This document shows, piece after piece, positions 1 to 10,887 of a stretch of DNA of 64,000 bases. Position 1 is the stretch's first letter. Every line of letters starts with the position of its first letter. Both the position numbers and the translations under genes were made by a program. This stretch comes from Bretschneidera sinensis (taxonomy: Eukaryota; Streptophyta; Magnoliopsida; Brassicales; Akaniaceae). Location of the stretch: assembly GCA_023935145.1 (NCBI GenBank), contig CM043701.1, positions 70,634,317 through 70,698,316 of the forward strand, written 5' to 3'. The notes beneath the pieces were generated by a model. That model searched no databases and had not been told where the DNA came from. It saw nothing but the letters and a program-made list of their open reading frames with translations.

Positions 1-90
1 GTGCATCGCACCCGCGATCGAGCACACCAGACACGCGATCAAGCGCACCTGCGATCGATCGCAACATACTGCGATCGAGCGCACTCGGGC
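1..90. repeat. CGATCG-containing short repeats in U3
   Basis: Several imperfect copies of a motif like TGCGATCGAGCGCA, with the palindromic core CGATCG, occur about every 15-20 bp. The same motif type recurs at 23570-24220, 28250-28345, 31330-31450, 60860-60900 and 63520-63670, always in or near LTR U3 regions of Athila-like elements. Confidence 0.7.
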
Positions 91-960
91 AGTATCCCAC
101 ATCTATTCTGCAAGCCACATTGCTTTGGGTCTCCCCTTATATAAACACCACCTGACTTCATAATTCAGTGTACAATTCCTGGGCCACTTTAATGTTAACC
201 AGTGGACATCTGCTAGCATTCTGGTGGATCCCGAAGGCTTTGCTACCACGAAGGGAAGCGCCGCCCATCAGCGAGTGGAATTTCTCCCATGTAAAGTTAT
301 TTATTTCTTTTTATTTAGTTGTTTTAGTTTAAATGTTTAGCATTTTTATTATAAATTTTAGTTTCATAGATATGAGTGGCTAGACTCTTCAGCTAAGGTT
401 GAAGATGAAGCCCCGCCGTTGTTTGGTGTAGTAGTTCAGATTTGCTTGTACGAATATGACAATTTTTAGTATAAATGTTCTGTCGATTATTTGAGTTAAT
501 CTTATAATTGATTGAGTTTAAATTGTCTATTGGATATTCCTTGTGTTTCATCTGATGGATACATTGAATGCTTTTCGATTAAATTGGATTTCCTTTGTGA
601 TTTGTTGAGTGCGGATACATTGGATGCTTTTGGTTTAGTTGGGATATTCTTTGTTTTTTTGTCTTATAGTTGGATTCATGGAATGTTTTGATAGGCTATA
701 TTTTTAGAACATATATGCTTAACTTCGGTGGGGTGGATTCGGAAACCTTAGTGTTTTAATTATTAGTTTTTAAATCAACTTAGTTTAGTTTATATTTCTT
801 TTGCAATATCATTCACAATTCGGAACTAGGTTAAGATAAAGTTAGTTTAGATTAAAAATATATTTTCACAACGCAATTCCCTGTGGATTCGACCTCGCAC
901 TTGCACAACGCTATACTGCAAACGACTTGTGTACTTGCGAGTAAATTAAAACTCACAACA
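1..960 (+). mobile_element. Athila-like LTR, 3' part, cut by window edge
   Basis: Shares long stretches with the two LTRs of element D (13778-15167 and 20043-21433), including the block around GCTAGCATTCTGGTGGAT and the terminal ACTCACAACA. It ends at 960 and is followed directly by Copia A LTR sequence, so it is an insertion (solo LTR or the end of a full element) in the Copia A 5' LTR. A TATA-like TTATATAAAC lies at 137-146. Unlike D it has a CGATCG-rich repeat cluster at 1-85. The Copia side reads TATAA where the other LTR has CATAA, compatible with one copy of a 5-bp target duplication; the left flank is outside the window. Confidence 0.75.
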
Positions 961-1031
961 TATAACCTTTTAAACAAATGTTTTTAAAGTTAAAATCTAT
1001 TCAAAACATGAAAACTGGGTTGTTAAATGCA

Positions 1032-1245
1032 ACCCAGTCGACTGGGTACTTATACCTGTCTTCTGGTATAAAGGTCAGTATGTTCCTAGTCGACTGGATG
1101 CCTCATACCAGTCGACTGGTGTTTAGGTCAGAGATTTCCCAGTCGACTGGTAAGACATACCCAGTCGACTGGTACCTTCAACAGCCTTAAAAATATGATT
1201 TTTAAAGAGGACCCAGTCGACTGGTACTAAGACCCAGTCGACTGG
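1032..1245. repeat. Cluster of perfect palindromes CCAGTCGACTGG
   Basis: Perfect copies of the self-complementary 12-mer lie at 1034-1045, 1108-1119, 1139-1150, 1161-1172, 1213-1224 and 1234-1245, plus a one-mismatch copy at 1086-1097. The first is part of a 16-bp palindrome. The cluster lies about 100 bp upstream of the LTR TATA box. Matching clusters occur in the 3' LTR and at 7229-7549. Confidence 0.95.
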
Positions 1246-1339
1246 TAATTCAAAAAATATGATCGTTGGGACGCGAGATTTCAGCACAACTTGTACCTAA
1301 ATGGACAAAATCAGTTACAAACGGGCATATTACCTCAAG

Positions 1340-1349
1340 GCTATATAAA
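1340..1349 (+). promoter_or_regulatory. TATA box of Copia A 5' LTR
   Basis: GCTATATAAAC, conserved in the 3' LTR near 10332. It sits in U3, downstream of the palindrome cluster, as expected for the LTR core promoter. Confidence 0.7.
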
Positions 1350-1876
1350 CCCACTCTATTAAGCATTTAATGATAGAGCTTTACACATTCAAACAAGTTT
1401 TTACTCATTGATACTCAAAAAGCTTTGAAAAATTGAATGTTGAGCCATTCCTCAAGATTTACCTAGAAAGAGAGATATTATTCAATTGTATAAGCTTCCA
1501 TTGTTGTCTCTCTACTATTTTCTTTACAGTATTTATTGTAAAGGGATTTTCTTCCAAGAGGAAGGGGTTTGCTTCTAAGAGGAAGGGATTGTAAGGTTTG
1601 TGCAACACCCGCGAAGTTGCACGACTAAGTTTCTTAGTGGAGTACTTCAAGGAGGTTCCTTGAAGAGAGTGAACGTAGGGTCAAAACAATTCCGATATTG
1701 CCGAACCACTATAAACTGAGTTTGAATCCTCTATTCCTTAATCTCTTTATTTACAGCACATATTACTTGTTATATGCTTGTTGTGTTATTTGTTTTAATA
1801 AACTTGTGTTTTAATTCGCAAAAGTTTTTAAAACCCAATTCACCTCCTCTCTTGAGTTGAAACCTCAGTCTACAAT

Positions 1877-1887
1877 TGGTATCAGGA
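1877..1887 (+). other. Primer-binding site, initiator tRNA-Met type
   Basis: TGGTATCAGGA two bases after the LTR end. This is the usual Ty1/copia minus-strand primer site, complementary to the 3' end of initiator tRNA-Met, with GA in place of the common GAGC. Confidence 0.85.
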
Positions 1888-1984
1888 CCTCATTTTCAAT
1901 TTTAGGCTTAATATCCTTGAGTTGATCCGGTGACAGTAAATAGCTATTCTAAGGGACACTCATATACTAGGCCTCCCTTGTTCA

Positions 1985-3233
1985 ATGGCTCCAACTATAA
2001 CTATTGAAAAAATAGGATGAAAATCTTTGTTGAAGGATAAGATTATAATCTGTGGAGAGTCATTGAAGAGGGACCTAGAATTCCATCAAAGGAAATCACT
2101 ATTGGAGATACCATTCATACAATGCCTAAACTCAAAACTGAGTACAATGAGAAGGATTGTAGAATGATGTCCTTCAATAGTAGAGCAACAAGTATTTTAC
2201 ATTATGCTTTAGATATATCTGAATACAATAAAATCTCTGCATGTGTTTCAGCTAAGGAAATATGGGATAAATTGCAAGTGACATATGAAGGATCTAGTGA
2301 GGTTAAAAAATCAAAAATCTATATGCTAGTATCTGAATATGAATCTTTTATAATGTCTCATAATGAAACAATTTCTCAAATGCACTCACGTACAACTATT
2401 GTTAATGGTTTGAAGCTTCTTAGTAAGAACATTGAGGAATTTGAATTGACAAGAAAAATCTTAAGGTATTTACCATCCACATGGAAAGAAAAGAAGACTA
2501 CTATCACGGAGGCCAAAGATCTTGACAAACTTGATGTTGAGACACTCCTTGGGTCATTGTTGACATATAAAATGGAGGAAATGAATCCCATTGTCAATGA
2601 TGATGAGAAGAAGAAAAAGATGATAGCTCTTAAAGCCTCTATATACAACAGAGAAGAAAAATCGAAAGAAGAGGCAGTTAGCAGCGAAGAAGATAGCGAT
2701 ATGGCTGTAATCACCAAGTGGTTTCATAAATTCTTGAAGAAAAGCAAGAAACCTTACACAAAGGATCCTACCTCAAAAAGGGAACCACTTGTGTGCTATG
2801 GATGCAAGAAGCCCTGTCATATCAAGGCCGATTGTATGGTAACGGGCAAACCATGCAAAAGCTTCAAGAAGAAGGCTATGATTACAACCACTTGGAGTGA
2901 TGACGAAGAAGAAGAAGAATCCTCGGATATGAGGAAATTTCCAACCTATGCCTTATGGCAATTGATGATGAAAATGAGGTATTATCTTCTCCCTCTTCTA
3001 AAAATAACATTGTGAGCAATAGTGAAGAATTGTTAGAAGGTATAAATGAAATGCATGATGAATTGAAGAAACTCAATTCTAGGAACTCTACTCTTAAGAA
3101 AGAGGTGTTAACCCTTTCTAAGGAGATGACAAGTCTAAGAGAAGAGAAAGAAAAATTATCTTCATTGTTGTATGATGCTTCTCAAGACTTCCTCAAAGAT
3201 GAAAATGAGAATTTAAAGAAGAAGATATTATAA
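1985..3233 (+). pseudogene. gag: Copia A gag (copia-type gag, UBN2-like), broken
   Basis: Gag forms the particle that packages element RNA. Translation from 1985 soon meets a stop; the gag frame is clear from 2017 (MKIFVEG), is broken by TAA at 2038-2040 and continues DYNLW...RVIEEG. The UBN2-type gag core follows (KEIWDKLQVTYEG, YLPSTWKEKK), then a zinc knuckle CYGCKKPCHIKADC at about 2797-2838 in which the usual Gly before His is Cys. Near 2952 the frame shifts by one base (one A apparently lost before ATGGCAATTGATG); the rest, 2955-3233, is a Lys/Glu/Leu-rich coiled coil ending at a TAA. Family assignment (SIRE/Maximus-like) is inferred from these motifs and from the env-like region downstream of pol. 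Confidence 0.85.
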
Positions 3234-3977
3234 TTAAATGTTACTATATCTAGACTCATGCTTGGTAAAGAAAAGCTTGATGAAGTGCTTTCTTGCCAAA
3301 GATTAAGTGGAGGAAAATCTGGTTTAGGATACTCTCCATTAGGCAAGCAAAAATCAAAAGAGGGCTTATTCATGAAAGCTTCATGTGTGAATGAAGCCTC
3401 TACTTCTAAGGTTAAAATCACACCCCCATTGAATGATAGCATATCTAGAAATACTAATTCTAATGCTAATACAAGATTGAAGAATCCTAGAAATACTCAT
3501 GCTTACATGTATGCTCATTCAAGGAATGCTTATACACATGTTAGGAATAATCATCATGTGCATCCTAGGAACAATTTATATACCCAAGACTTGCACACTG
3601 CACAAACATATCATAGGAATCACTATCATAATTATTCTAGAAATAAAATGCATATTCATGATAATGCAAGCATGTATCCTAGGAATCATCATCATATATT
3701 TTCTGGAAATGACATGTATATTCATATTCCTTATAATAGAAACATGTATCCTAGGAACTTATATCCTAAGCATTATAGGCATGCACAACTAAGAAAACCT
3801 AGAAATTTCAATAACTATAATCCTAGGATTGTGCATCATCAACATGTCTATAGATCACTATATACTGTTAAGAAAGTATGGGTCCCAAAAGGAACTGTAT
3901 TTTCAAGGACTAACCCCAAAGGACCCAAGAAATTTTGGGTACCTAAAAATTCCATTGTGTATCCTTGTGTGATGTAG
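3234..3977 (+). pseudogene. Copia A gag-pol linker, Asn/His/Tyr-rich
   Basis: Open from 3258 to 3977 in the same frame as the gag coiled coil and the protease. It is low-complexity, with many repeats of the kind YPRNxH and RNxHxH, then an ordinary segment with VWVPKG and FWVPKN. In SIRE-like elements a comparable His/Asn-rich stretch separates the zinc knuckle from protease. It ends at TAG 3975-3977, read here as a nonsense mutation inside one original polyprotein. The histidine-rich repeats may bind metal or RNA, but nothing in the sequence proves this. Confidence 0.7.
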
Positions 3978-4380
3978 ATATGTCTCCACACCAAGTAAAA
4001 GAGTAACTGTTGGTACCTTGATAGTGGATGCTCAAAACACATGACCAGTGATAAAAGTGTATTCAAGGAGCTAACTCTAAGAGATGGTGGACTTGTCACC
4101 ATTGGAGACAACACAAAAATAAAGATCATTGGGCATGGAAAAGTTGGTAATGATTTCTCAACCATAGATAATGTATTGCTAGTACAAGGCCTTAAGCCAA
4201 ATTTACTAAGTATTAGTCAACTTTGTGACAAAGGCAACAAAGTTACATTTGAGACCTCTCATTGTCTAGTTATAGACATCAAGAGTAACAAGATTAAATT
4301 TGTTGGTTATAGACATGAAAATATCTATATAGTTGACTTGAAATCTTTGCATTCCAAAAATGAAAAATGTTTTCCTACCG
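3978..4380 (+). pseudogene. Copia A aspartic protease
   Basis: The retropepsin active-site motif DSGC is at 4020-4031 (context WYLDSGCSKHMT), followed by a typical copia protease segment with VLLVQGLKPNLLSISQLCDKGNK split over 4160-4245. The enzyme would cut the gag-pol polyprotein inside the particle. A TAA lies just upstream (near 3996), so the domain could no longer be translated as part of a full polyprotein. Same frame as the linker and integrase. Confidence 0.85.
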
Positions 4381-5183
4381 TTAGTGAAAATCCATGGCTA
4401 TGGCATAGAAGGCTTGGTCATGTGAACATGAACTTGCTGAAAATTATTTCAAGAAAAGATTTAGTCATTGGACTTCCCAAAATCGATTTTGAAAAAGACA
4501 AAGTATGTGATGCTTGTCAAATAGGAAAACAAACTAGGATTTCTTTTAAACCAAAGAATGTAGTCTCAACTACTAGACCTTTGGAACTCTTGCATATGGA
4601 CTTATTTGGTCCAATTAGTACCATTAGTCTAGGTGGCCATCAATATGCTCTTGTTATTGTTGATGACTATTCAAGATATACCTTTGTTATTTTTATTGCT
4701 TACAAGGATGAAGCTTTCAAAGAATTTGAAAACTTTTGCAAAAAGGTTCAAAATGAAAAAGGGATTTATATTTCAAGCATTAGAAGTAATCATAGAAAAG
4801 AATTTGAAAACCAAAGTTTTTCAAAATTTTGTGATGAAAATGAAATTGATCACAACTTTTCAGCCACTAGAACTCCTCAACAAAATGGAGTTATTGAGAC
4901 GAAAAATAGAGTTCTAGAAGAATTTTCAAGAATAATGCTTTGTGAAAATAATTTACCAAAATACTTTTGGGCTGAAGCGGTAAACACCTCTTGCTATATC
5001 TTAAATAGAATTTTAATTAGGCCTATGCTTGACAAAACTCCATATGAATTATGGAAAGGTAGAAAGTTTAATATTTCTTATTTTCGTACCTTTGGTTGTA
5101 AAGGCTTCATACTAAATAACAATAAAACTAACTTGGGCAAATTTGACTCTAAGACCAATGAAAGAATATTTTTAGGATATTAA
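4381..5183 (+). pseudogene. Copia A integrase
   Basis: The GAG-pre-integrase zinc finger is visible (HRRLGH...CDACQIGK, about 4405-4533), then the core: first catalytic Asp in LHMDLFGP (about 4591), Glu in QQNGVIETKNR (about 4880). The second catalytic Asp is replaced by Asn: SIRSNHRKEF near 4777 where the family has a DHG-type motif. With that change the domain should not catalyse strand transfer. It ends at TAA 5181-5183 inside the conserved FLGY motif, so the stop is a mutation rather than the natural end; 5184-5450 continues in frame as the variable IN-RT linker. Confidence 0.9.
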
Positions 5184-6560
5184 ACCTCTAGTAAGGCTTA
5201 TAGAGTTTTCAATAAGAGAACTCTAGTGGTAGAAGAATCCGTACATGTAACTCTTGATGAGTCTAACCCAATTAGAAGTAGAGAAATTTCTTTTAATGAT
5301 GATGCAGATTTTATTCCAAGAACAAAAATTCCTACTAGCATTGTTGACCCAAAGGAGAATCCACCTCAAATAAATGGAGAGATGGAAACTCTCAAAGTAG
5401 ACCAACCATCTACAAGCCGACAAGAGGATAGTCTTCTAAAAGATTGAAGGTATGTAAATTATCACCCAATTGATCAAGTGATTGGTGATCCTTCACAAGG
5501 GGTAAGAACTCGTTCCTCTATTAGAAATATTTGCAATTATGTAGCCTATTTGTCTCAAATAGAACCTAAGACATTTATTGAAGCTGAAAAGGATAATGAT
5601 TGGATAATTGCAATGCAAGAAGAAATAAATAAATTTGAAAGGAACAATGTATAGAATCTAGTTCCTAGACCTAAGAATCATACAATAATTGGAACTAAAT
5701 GGGTATTTAGAAATAAGATGGATGAAAATGGAATAGTAACTAGAAACAAGGCTAGACTAGTTGCTAAGGGATATAATCAAGAAGAAAGAATAAACTTTGA
5801 TGAGACCTATGCTCCCATAGCTAGATTAGAAGCTATTCGAATGTTATTAGCCTTTGCGTGCTTTAATAAGTTTAAGTTATTTCAAATGGATGTAAAAAGT
5901 GCATTTTTAAATGGTTTTATAGAAGAAGAGGTTTATGTTGAGCAACCTCTTGGATTTGAGAATCCTAGTCTTCCAAATCATGTCTACAAGCTTTCTAAAG
6001 CCCTATATGGGTTGAAGTAAGCTCCAAGGGTATGGTATGAAAGACTAAGTAAATTTTTGATTGGTAATGACTTTGTAAGAGGTAAGATATACACAACACT
6101 TTTTACAAAAACTCACAAAAATGACACTTTACTAGTTCAAATATATGTTGATGATATTATATTTAGTGCTACTAATAAATCTATGTGTCAAGAGTTTGCA
6201 GAATGCATGCAAGGTGAGTTTGAAATGAGCATGATTAGAGAACTTACCTACTTCCTTGGACTTCAAATCAAACAATTAAAAAGAGACATCTTCATCAATC
6301 AATCAAAGCACACTAAGGACCTACTAAAGAGGTTCAGGATGGAAAGCTCAAAACTACTTGGAACTCCTATGAGCATAACGACAAAACTTGATCTTGATGA
6401 AGGAGGTAAATGCATAGATACTAAATATTATAGAAGCATGATAGGAGCTTTGCTTTATTTGACTGTAAGTAGACCTGATATAATGTTCAGTGTATGCATG
6501 TGTGCTAGATTTCAAGCTAATTTTAAGGAATCACATGTAGTTGCAGTAAAAAGAATCCTT
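5184..6560 (+). pseudogene. Copia A reverse transcriptase
   Basis: Copia-type RT in the same frame as integrase, with stops at 5445, 5652 and 6018. Landmarks: GTKWVFRNK (about 5690), NKARLVAKGYNQ, FQMDVKSAFLNG (5881-5916), YVDD at 6144-6155, and FLGLQIKQ near 6254. The catalytic aspartates of the D...YVDD set are present. The stops are explained by single substitutions (Trp to TAG, Gln to TAA), typical of an ageing copy. Confidence 0.92.
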
Positions 6561-7100
6561 AGATATCTACAAGGAACTCAAACCATAGGATTATGGTACT
6601 CTAGAGATTCATCTTTTGAGCTTATAGGATATTTAGATGCTGATTTTGCTGGATGTAGGTTAGATAGAAAAAACACAAGTGGAACATGCCAATTCTTAGG
6701 TGCAATTTTATCCTCTTGGTTTTTCAAGAAACAAAACTCAGTTGCACTATCAACCACCGAGGCGGAATATGTAGCAGCTGGAAGTTGTTGCGCTTAAGTA
6801 TAATGGATGAAACAACAACTAGAAGACTATGGCATGATCTTTAAAAGTATCCCAATTCATTGTGATAATACTAGTGCTATCAACCTAACCAAGAACCCTA
6901 TTCAGCACTCTAGAACTAAACACATAGAAATTAGACATCATTTCTTAAGAAACCATGCTAAAAAAAGTGATATAAGACTAGAATTCATACCATCAGAAGA
7001 TCAAATAGCTGACATTCTTACAAAACCTCTAAGTGAAGCTAGCTTCTGTAAAATTAGACTATTAATAGGATTGTTGGACTATGATAAACTGAATGTCTAA
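6561..7100 (+). pseudogene. Copia A RNase H
   Basis: Carries the copia RNase H signatures YLDADFAGC (about 6630), STTEAEYVAA (about 6750) and HCDNTSAI (about 6859), then QHSRTKHIEIRHHFLR and the C-terminal DILTKPLS. Two stops at 6795-6803 interrupt the block before WMKQQLEDYG. The pol reading frame ends naturally at TAA near 7098. Confidence 0.9.
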
Positions 7101-7228
7101 TTACTTCATCATTCATCATTATGCATATTTGACATCTAGTGAATGAGTATTAATCCTTGTTTAATATTTCTCTCACACAAGAGGGCATTGATAAACAAAT
7201 TTTGTGCTAAGACTCAAAACTGAAAAGT

Positions 7229-7549
7229 TTCTCAATGAGTCCAGTCGATTGGTAAGTCTATCCCAGTCGATTGGAAAGTCACTGCCTAATTTCTCAGTCG
7301 ACTAGTAAGTCAATACCAGTCAACTGGTTCAACTAGACCTTGTTTGGAGCCAAAATTTTGAAATTCAGTTATCACCCCAGTCGACTGGTAAGAATTACCC
7401 AGTCGACTGGCATATCTCTGCCTATTCTTCCAGTCGACTGGTACCCTGACCTAGTCGATTGGTACCTTGACCCAGTCGACTGGTATCCAAAATATTCATC
7501 TTTGCAAATGGACCCAGTCGACTGGTATCCATACCCTAGTCGACTGGTA
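7229..7549. repeat. Second cluster of CCAGTCGACTGG palindromes, inside the element
   Basis: About ten copies, some perfect and some with one or two changes, lie at 20-40-bp spacing between the RNase H stop and the env-like region. The unit and spacing match the LTR clusters. The last copy ends about 10 bp before a TATA box. Confidence 0.95.
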
Positions 7550-7555
7550 TCGCGA

Positions 7556-7566
7556 TTCTATAAATA
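7556..7566 (+). promoter_or_regulatory. Candidate internal TATA box before the env-like ORF
   Basis: TTCTATAAATAGG directly follows the palindrome cluster and precedes a C/T-rich leader and the env-like relic. The arrangement copies that of the LTR (palindromes, then TATA). Promoter activity is inference. Confidence 0.5.
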
Positions 7567-7777
7567 GGCTCTTCATTTTTTCCAGATTTTTACCCTATTT
7601 TCAAAAACCCTAGCTTTCTCTCTCTACAAAATCTCGCCATTTTGATCCTAAAACCTTCAAAACACTATCTAAACACATTGATCTACTTATCCCAAACATC
7701 TATTTCAACTTTCTACGGTTGGAATCTCCCATTTCCTCTTAAAACCACTTTCACCCAAAAACTCCATTTCTTCCAAA

Positions 7778-8995
7778 ATGTTTGAAAGAATCCGGATAAA
7801 GACCACCGTTGGGGGACCCCATGCGCCTACAAGGCTAAGGTTCACCAAATCCATTGTTCATCAAGCAAGAAGCCCAGAACAGAGCTTGATGAGTCTTTGT
7901 TTTCCAGCCCTGAAGTGAAGGCCAAGTATAATTCAGTAATTCGCAACAAGAAAATCACGACGGTTGAGTTGTCAACTTCGACTCTATTTGTCATGGTAAT
8001 TTCGTTATTTTACCTACCTTTGAGGCAATACACCTGAACCCACTGGTCAAGGTACATGAGAAATACTACCCACGACTGATTCACTAGTTTTATGCGAACT
8101 TGGTGAAACCCAGTCCACTGGCTCTGAGATTCTAAACCAGTGTTATGGGTGTGAAGTTTGAGGTCAAAACTGACCTCTTAATAAGCATTTTGATGGCCAG
8201 ACAATTTCGGGGTTGAGGAGGCTTGTCAGATAGTTAGAGGCGACCCTAACTATGTGTACAAACCCACTACATTTCACACACGTAGTAATATACCTCTAGA
8301 CTTGAAATTGTTCAATCTCATAGTGAGTTGGACCATCCACCCGAGACTAGGGAGTCGGAGGTATCTATTTAAGATAGATACAATATTGATTTGGTGAAAC
8401 TGAGCACCACTTCAATATATACCCCCTGCTGCTCGCCAACATGATTAAATGGGTAAGGCACCACTTCAATATATACCCCCTGCTGCTCACCAACATGATT
8501 AATGGGGAAACGAGCCACTTTGGATGTCTTCCCTACGGGATGCTCATCACGCTCATACTGCAGCACTTTCGAGTGCCTCTCCCCACCTCCGAGGCTTAGG
8601 ATATCAGGCCAAAGGACATCATCAATGTCTCCTCACTGAAAAAGATAAGATGCTCGGTCCGTGATGGCTTCATCTACTCCAAGGTCGGGAAGCACATTCG
8701 GATTAGAGAAGATGACAGTAGTGATGACGAGGATGCTGTTGCTGCTGCTGATATGGATATGGATGCCCGAGCACCTCCTCTGGGTAACTCAAGTGTTGGT
8801 CAGGCTGGGTACGGTGATCTACTTCAGGCTATCATGAGCCTCTAGCTGACCATGCAGTTTGGATTCCAGACGTTAAGCTCCTCCATTGAGCACCTCCAGG
8901 ATTACTTAGAGCTGAACTGAGAGTGCACCGAGAGTTCTCTAGCTGAGATTCAGGATCTCATTCGTAATAGCTCAGATTCTCCCGCTCAGTGAGTC
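7778..8995 (+). pseudogene. Env-like / putative plant transposon protein relic of Copia A
   Basis: ATG at 7778-7780 opens a heavily broken coding region. Recognisable pieces appear in changing frames: ESLFSSPEVKAKYNSVI, then KYYPRLIHQFYANL near 8070-8105, and a cysteine/proline-poor tail. The FYANL-type motif is shared with the plant transposon-protein ORFs (PF20167-like) of elements B and E. SIRE-like copia elements are known to carry an env-like ORF after pol. A 54-bp tandem duplication at 8404-8511 and many stops show it is dead. The assignment rests on short motifs and position. Confidence 0.55.
8404..8511 (+). repeat. 54-bp tandem duplication in the env-like relic
   Basis: Two adjacent units, 8404-8457 and 8458-8511, each starting GCACCACTTCAATATATACC, nearly identical. 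54 is a multiple of three, so the duplication alone would keep frame. Confidence 0.9.
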
Positions 8996-9655
8996 TCTTT
9001 TCTGTCTTCTTTATAATGTACTTAGTATTTTACTTTCTCAGTGTCTTAGCACGGACATATTTTATTGTATTTATACTTATGTTTCAGCTCTACGAAGCCT
9101 AATTTGTATAGACTGGTGTATCTGTCGATTATTTATGCTTAGACCTATTTCATACAGTTGTTTTACATATGTGTAATATAGTTGCATGCTTTATATCTGC
9201 TTAAATTTGGATATATGCTTTGAAATTTTTCTGCTTGTATGAAAATTTTCGGGTCTTCCCGAGAAGGCTTCTCAACTCCGAATGGAGCCCAATTTTTGTG
9301 TACAAGTTTGTTTATGCATACTCTAGATGACTATGGTAGCTAAGTAGCTTATTTTTTGGTTTCTGGCCCTCTTTTCTGCTATTGTCAAAACGGGGGAGAA
9401 AAATATGAAAATCTAATGTAAACTCAGCATAATGCATAGATTTAGGGGGAGCATTGCTCCAAAGATATTGGAATATGTTTATATATGTTGTCTTGGCTGG
9501 TTGAGTTGAAAATAGACTGCGTTTACTTGTTTACAGGTTGGTTTTACTAAAAAAACAAAGGAAACTCTGCCCAATTTTTCTCAAAAACCTAACACTTAGT
9601 TTTTTTCTTAAACTGTTTCTCTTATTAGTTTTGTCATCATCAAAAAGGGGGAGAT
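8996..9655 (+). other. Copia A 3' untranslated region with three purine tracts
   Basis: No ORF of note. G-rich tracts: CGGGGGAGAA at 9391-9400, TTTAGGGGGAGC at 9441-9452, and AAAAAGGGGGAGAT at 9642-9655. The last abuts the 3' LTR and is the functional polypurine tract position for plus-strand priming; the others are extra PPT-like copies. Confidence 0.75.
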
Positions 9656-9970
9656 TGTTGACCCTCACATGTATTTTAATGATGACAAAACATAACTCTT
9701 ATTATACTAATGATGCTATCTAAGTGTATTAAGCAATAAGAGCATTCAACCAAGGATCAAGATGCAAGAACTCAATCCGAATCAAACATCAAGTGAAAAC
9801 AGAAGAACTAGAATAGGTCTATAGTATTAAATCAAGTTGTAAGTCTCACTTGTTCAGGTAATTAGCTTGTCCAATGACTCTTTTTGAAAAAGAATTTTAA
9901 CATAACCTTTTAAACAAATGTTTTTAAAGTTAAAATCTATTCAACACATGAAAACTGGGTTGTTAAAGCA

Positions 9971-10240
9971 ACCCAGTCGATTGGGTACTTATACCAGTCT
10001 TCTGGTATAAAGGTTAGTATGTTCCCAGTCGATTGGATGCCTCATACTAGTCGACTGGTGTTTTGATCAAAGATTTCCCAATTGACTGGTAAGACATATC
10101 CAGTAGACTAGTAATCTGGGCAGAAGGTTCCCAGTCGACTGGTAAGACATACCTAGTCGACTGGTACCTTCAATAGCCTTAAAAATATAATTTTTAAAGA
10201 GGACCCAGTCGACTGGTACTAAGACCCAGTCGATTGGTAG
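9971..10240. repeat. Palindrome cluster of Copia A 3' LTR
   Basis: About nine copies of CCAGTCGACTGG or decayed forms such as CCAGTCGATTGG and CTAGTCGACTGG. One extra unit relative to the 5' LTR comes from a local duplication around 10074-10160. Confidence 0.9.
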
Positions 10241-10636
10241 TTCAAAAAATATGACCGTTGGGACGTGAGATTTCAGCACAACTTGTACCTAAATGGACAA
10301 AATCAGTTACAAATGGGCATATTACCAAAAGGCTATATAAACCCACTCTATTAAGCATTTAAAGATAGAGCTTTACACATTCAAACAAGTTTTTACTCAT
10401 TGATACTTAAAAAGCTTTGAAAAATTGAATGTTGAGCCATTCCTCAAGCTTTACCTAGAAAGAGAGAGATTATTCAGTTGTATAAGCTTTTATTGTTGTC
10501 TCTCTACTGTTTTCTTTACAATATTTATTGTAAAGGGATTTGCTTCCGAAAGGAAGGGGTTTTTGCTTCCAAGAGGAAGGGGTTTGCTTCCAAGAGGAAG
10601 GGATTATAAGGTTTGTGCAATACTCGCGAAGTTACA

Positions 10637-10887
10637 TGTTGTGAGTTTTAAATTACTCGCAAGCGCACGAGTCATTTGCGATATAGCGTTGTGCAAGTGC
10701 GAGGTCGAATCCATAGGGAATTGCGTTGTGAAAATATAAATTTATCTAAACTAATCTTATCTTAACCTAGTTCTGAGTTTTGTATTATATTTTCACAATG
10801 CAATTCCCTGTGGATTTGATCTCGCACTTGCACAACGTTATATTGCAAACGACTCGTGCGCTTGCGAGTAATTTAAAACTCACAACA
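10637..10887. repeat. Inverted repeat (fold-back) of LTR U5 ends
   Basis: Arms 10637-10742 and 10781-10887, about 105 bp each and about 93% complementary by eye, with a 38-bp loop. Both arms are the 3' end of the same LTR family, in opposite orientations. Confidence 0.9.

Larger units (their letters stand above)
961..1874 (+). mobile_element. Copia A 5' LTR, truncated at its left end
   Basis: Homologous to the 3' LTR at 9656-11561, starting at the equivalent of about 9901, so roughly the first 245 bp of the LTR are missing here and probably lie left of the window beyond the inserted Athila LTR. It contains a cluster of 12-bp palindromes, a TATA box, and a CTTCCAAGAGGAAG-type repeat near 1548-1590 (two copies here, three in the 3' LTR). 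It ends in TACA at 1874, just before a Met-tRNA primer-binding site. Confidence 0.9.

Noticed and set aside
1032..1245. CRISPR-like array
   Set aside because: Short palindromes with irregular spacing, duplicated in both LTRs of a plant retrotransposon; no cas genes and not a prokaryote.
3499..3792. 97-codon Ile/Leu/Met-rich frame over the Asn/His-rich linker
   Set aside because: It is the shifted-frame shadow of the linker; the low-complexity composition comes from the repeats in the true frame.
8369..8566. 65-codon minus-strand ORF with a doubled HVGEQQGVY motif
   Set aside because: Shadow of the 54-bp tandem duplication in the env-like relic.
7778..8995. True retroviral envelope gene
   Set aside because: No signal peptide or transmembrane segment can be read; only plant env-like/transposon-protein motifs, and the region is heavily broken.
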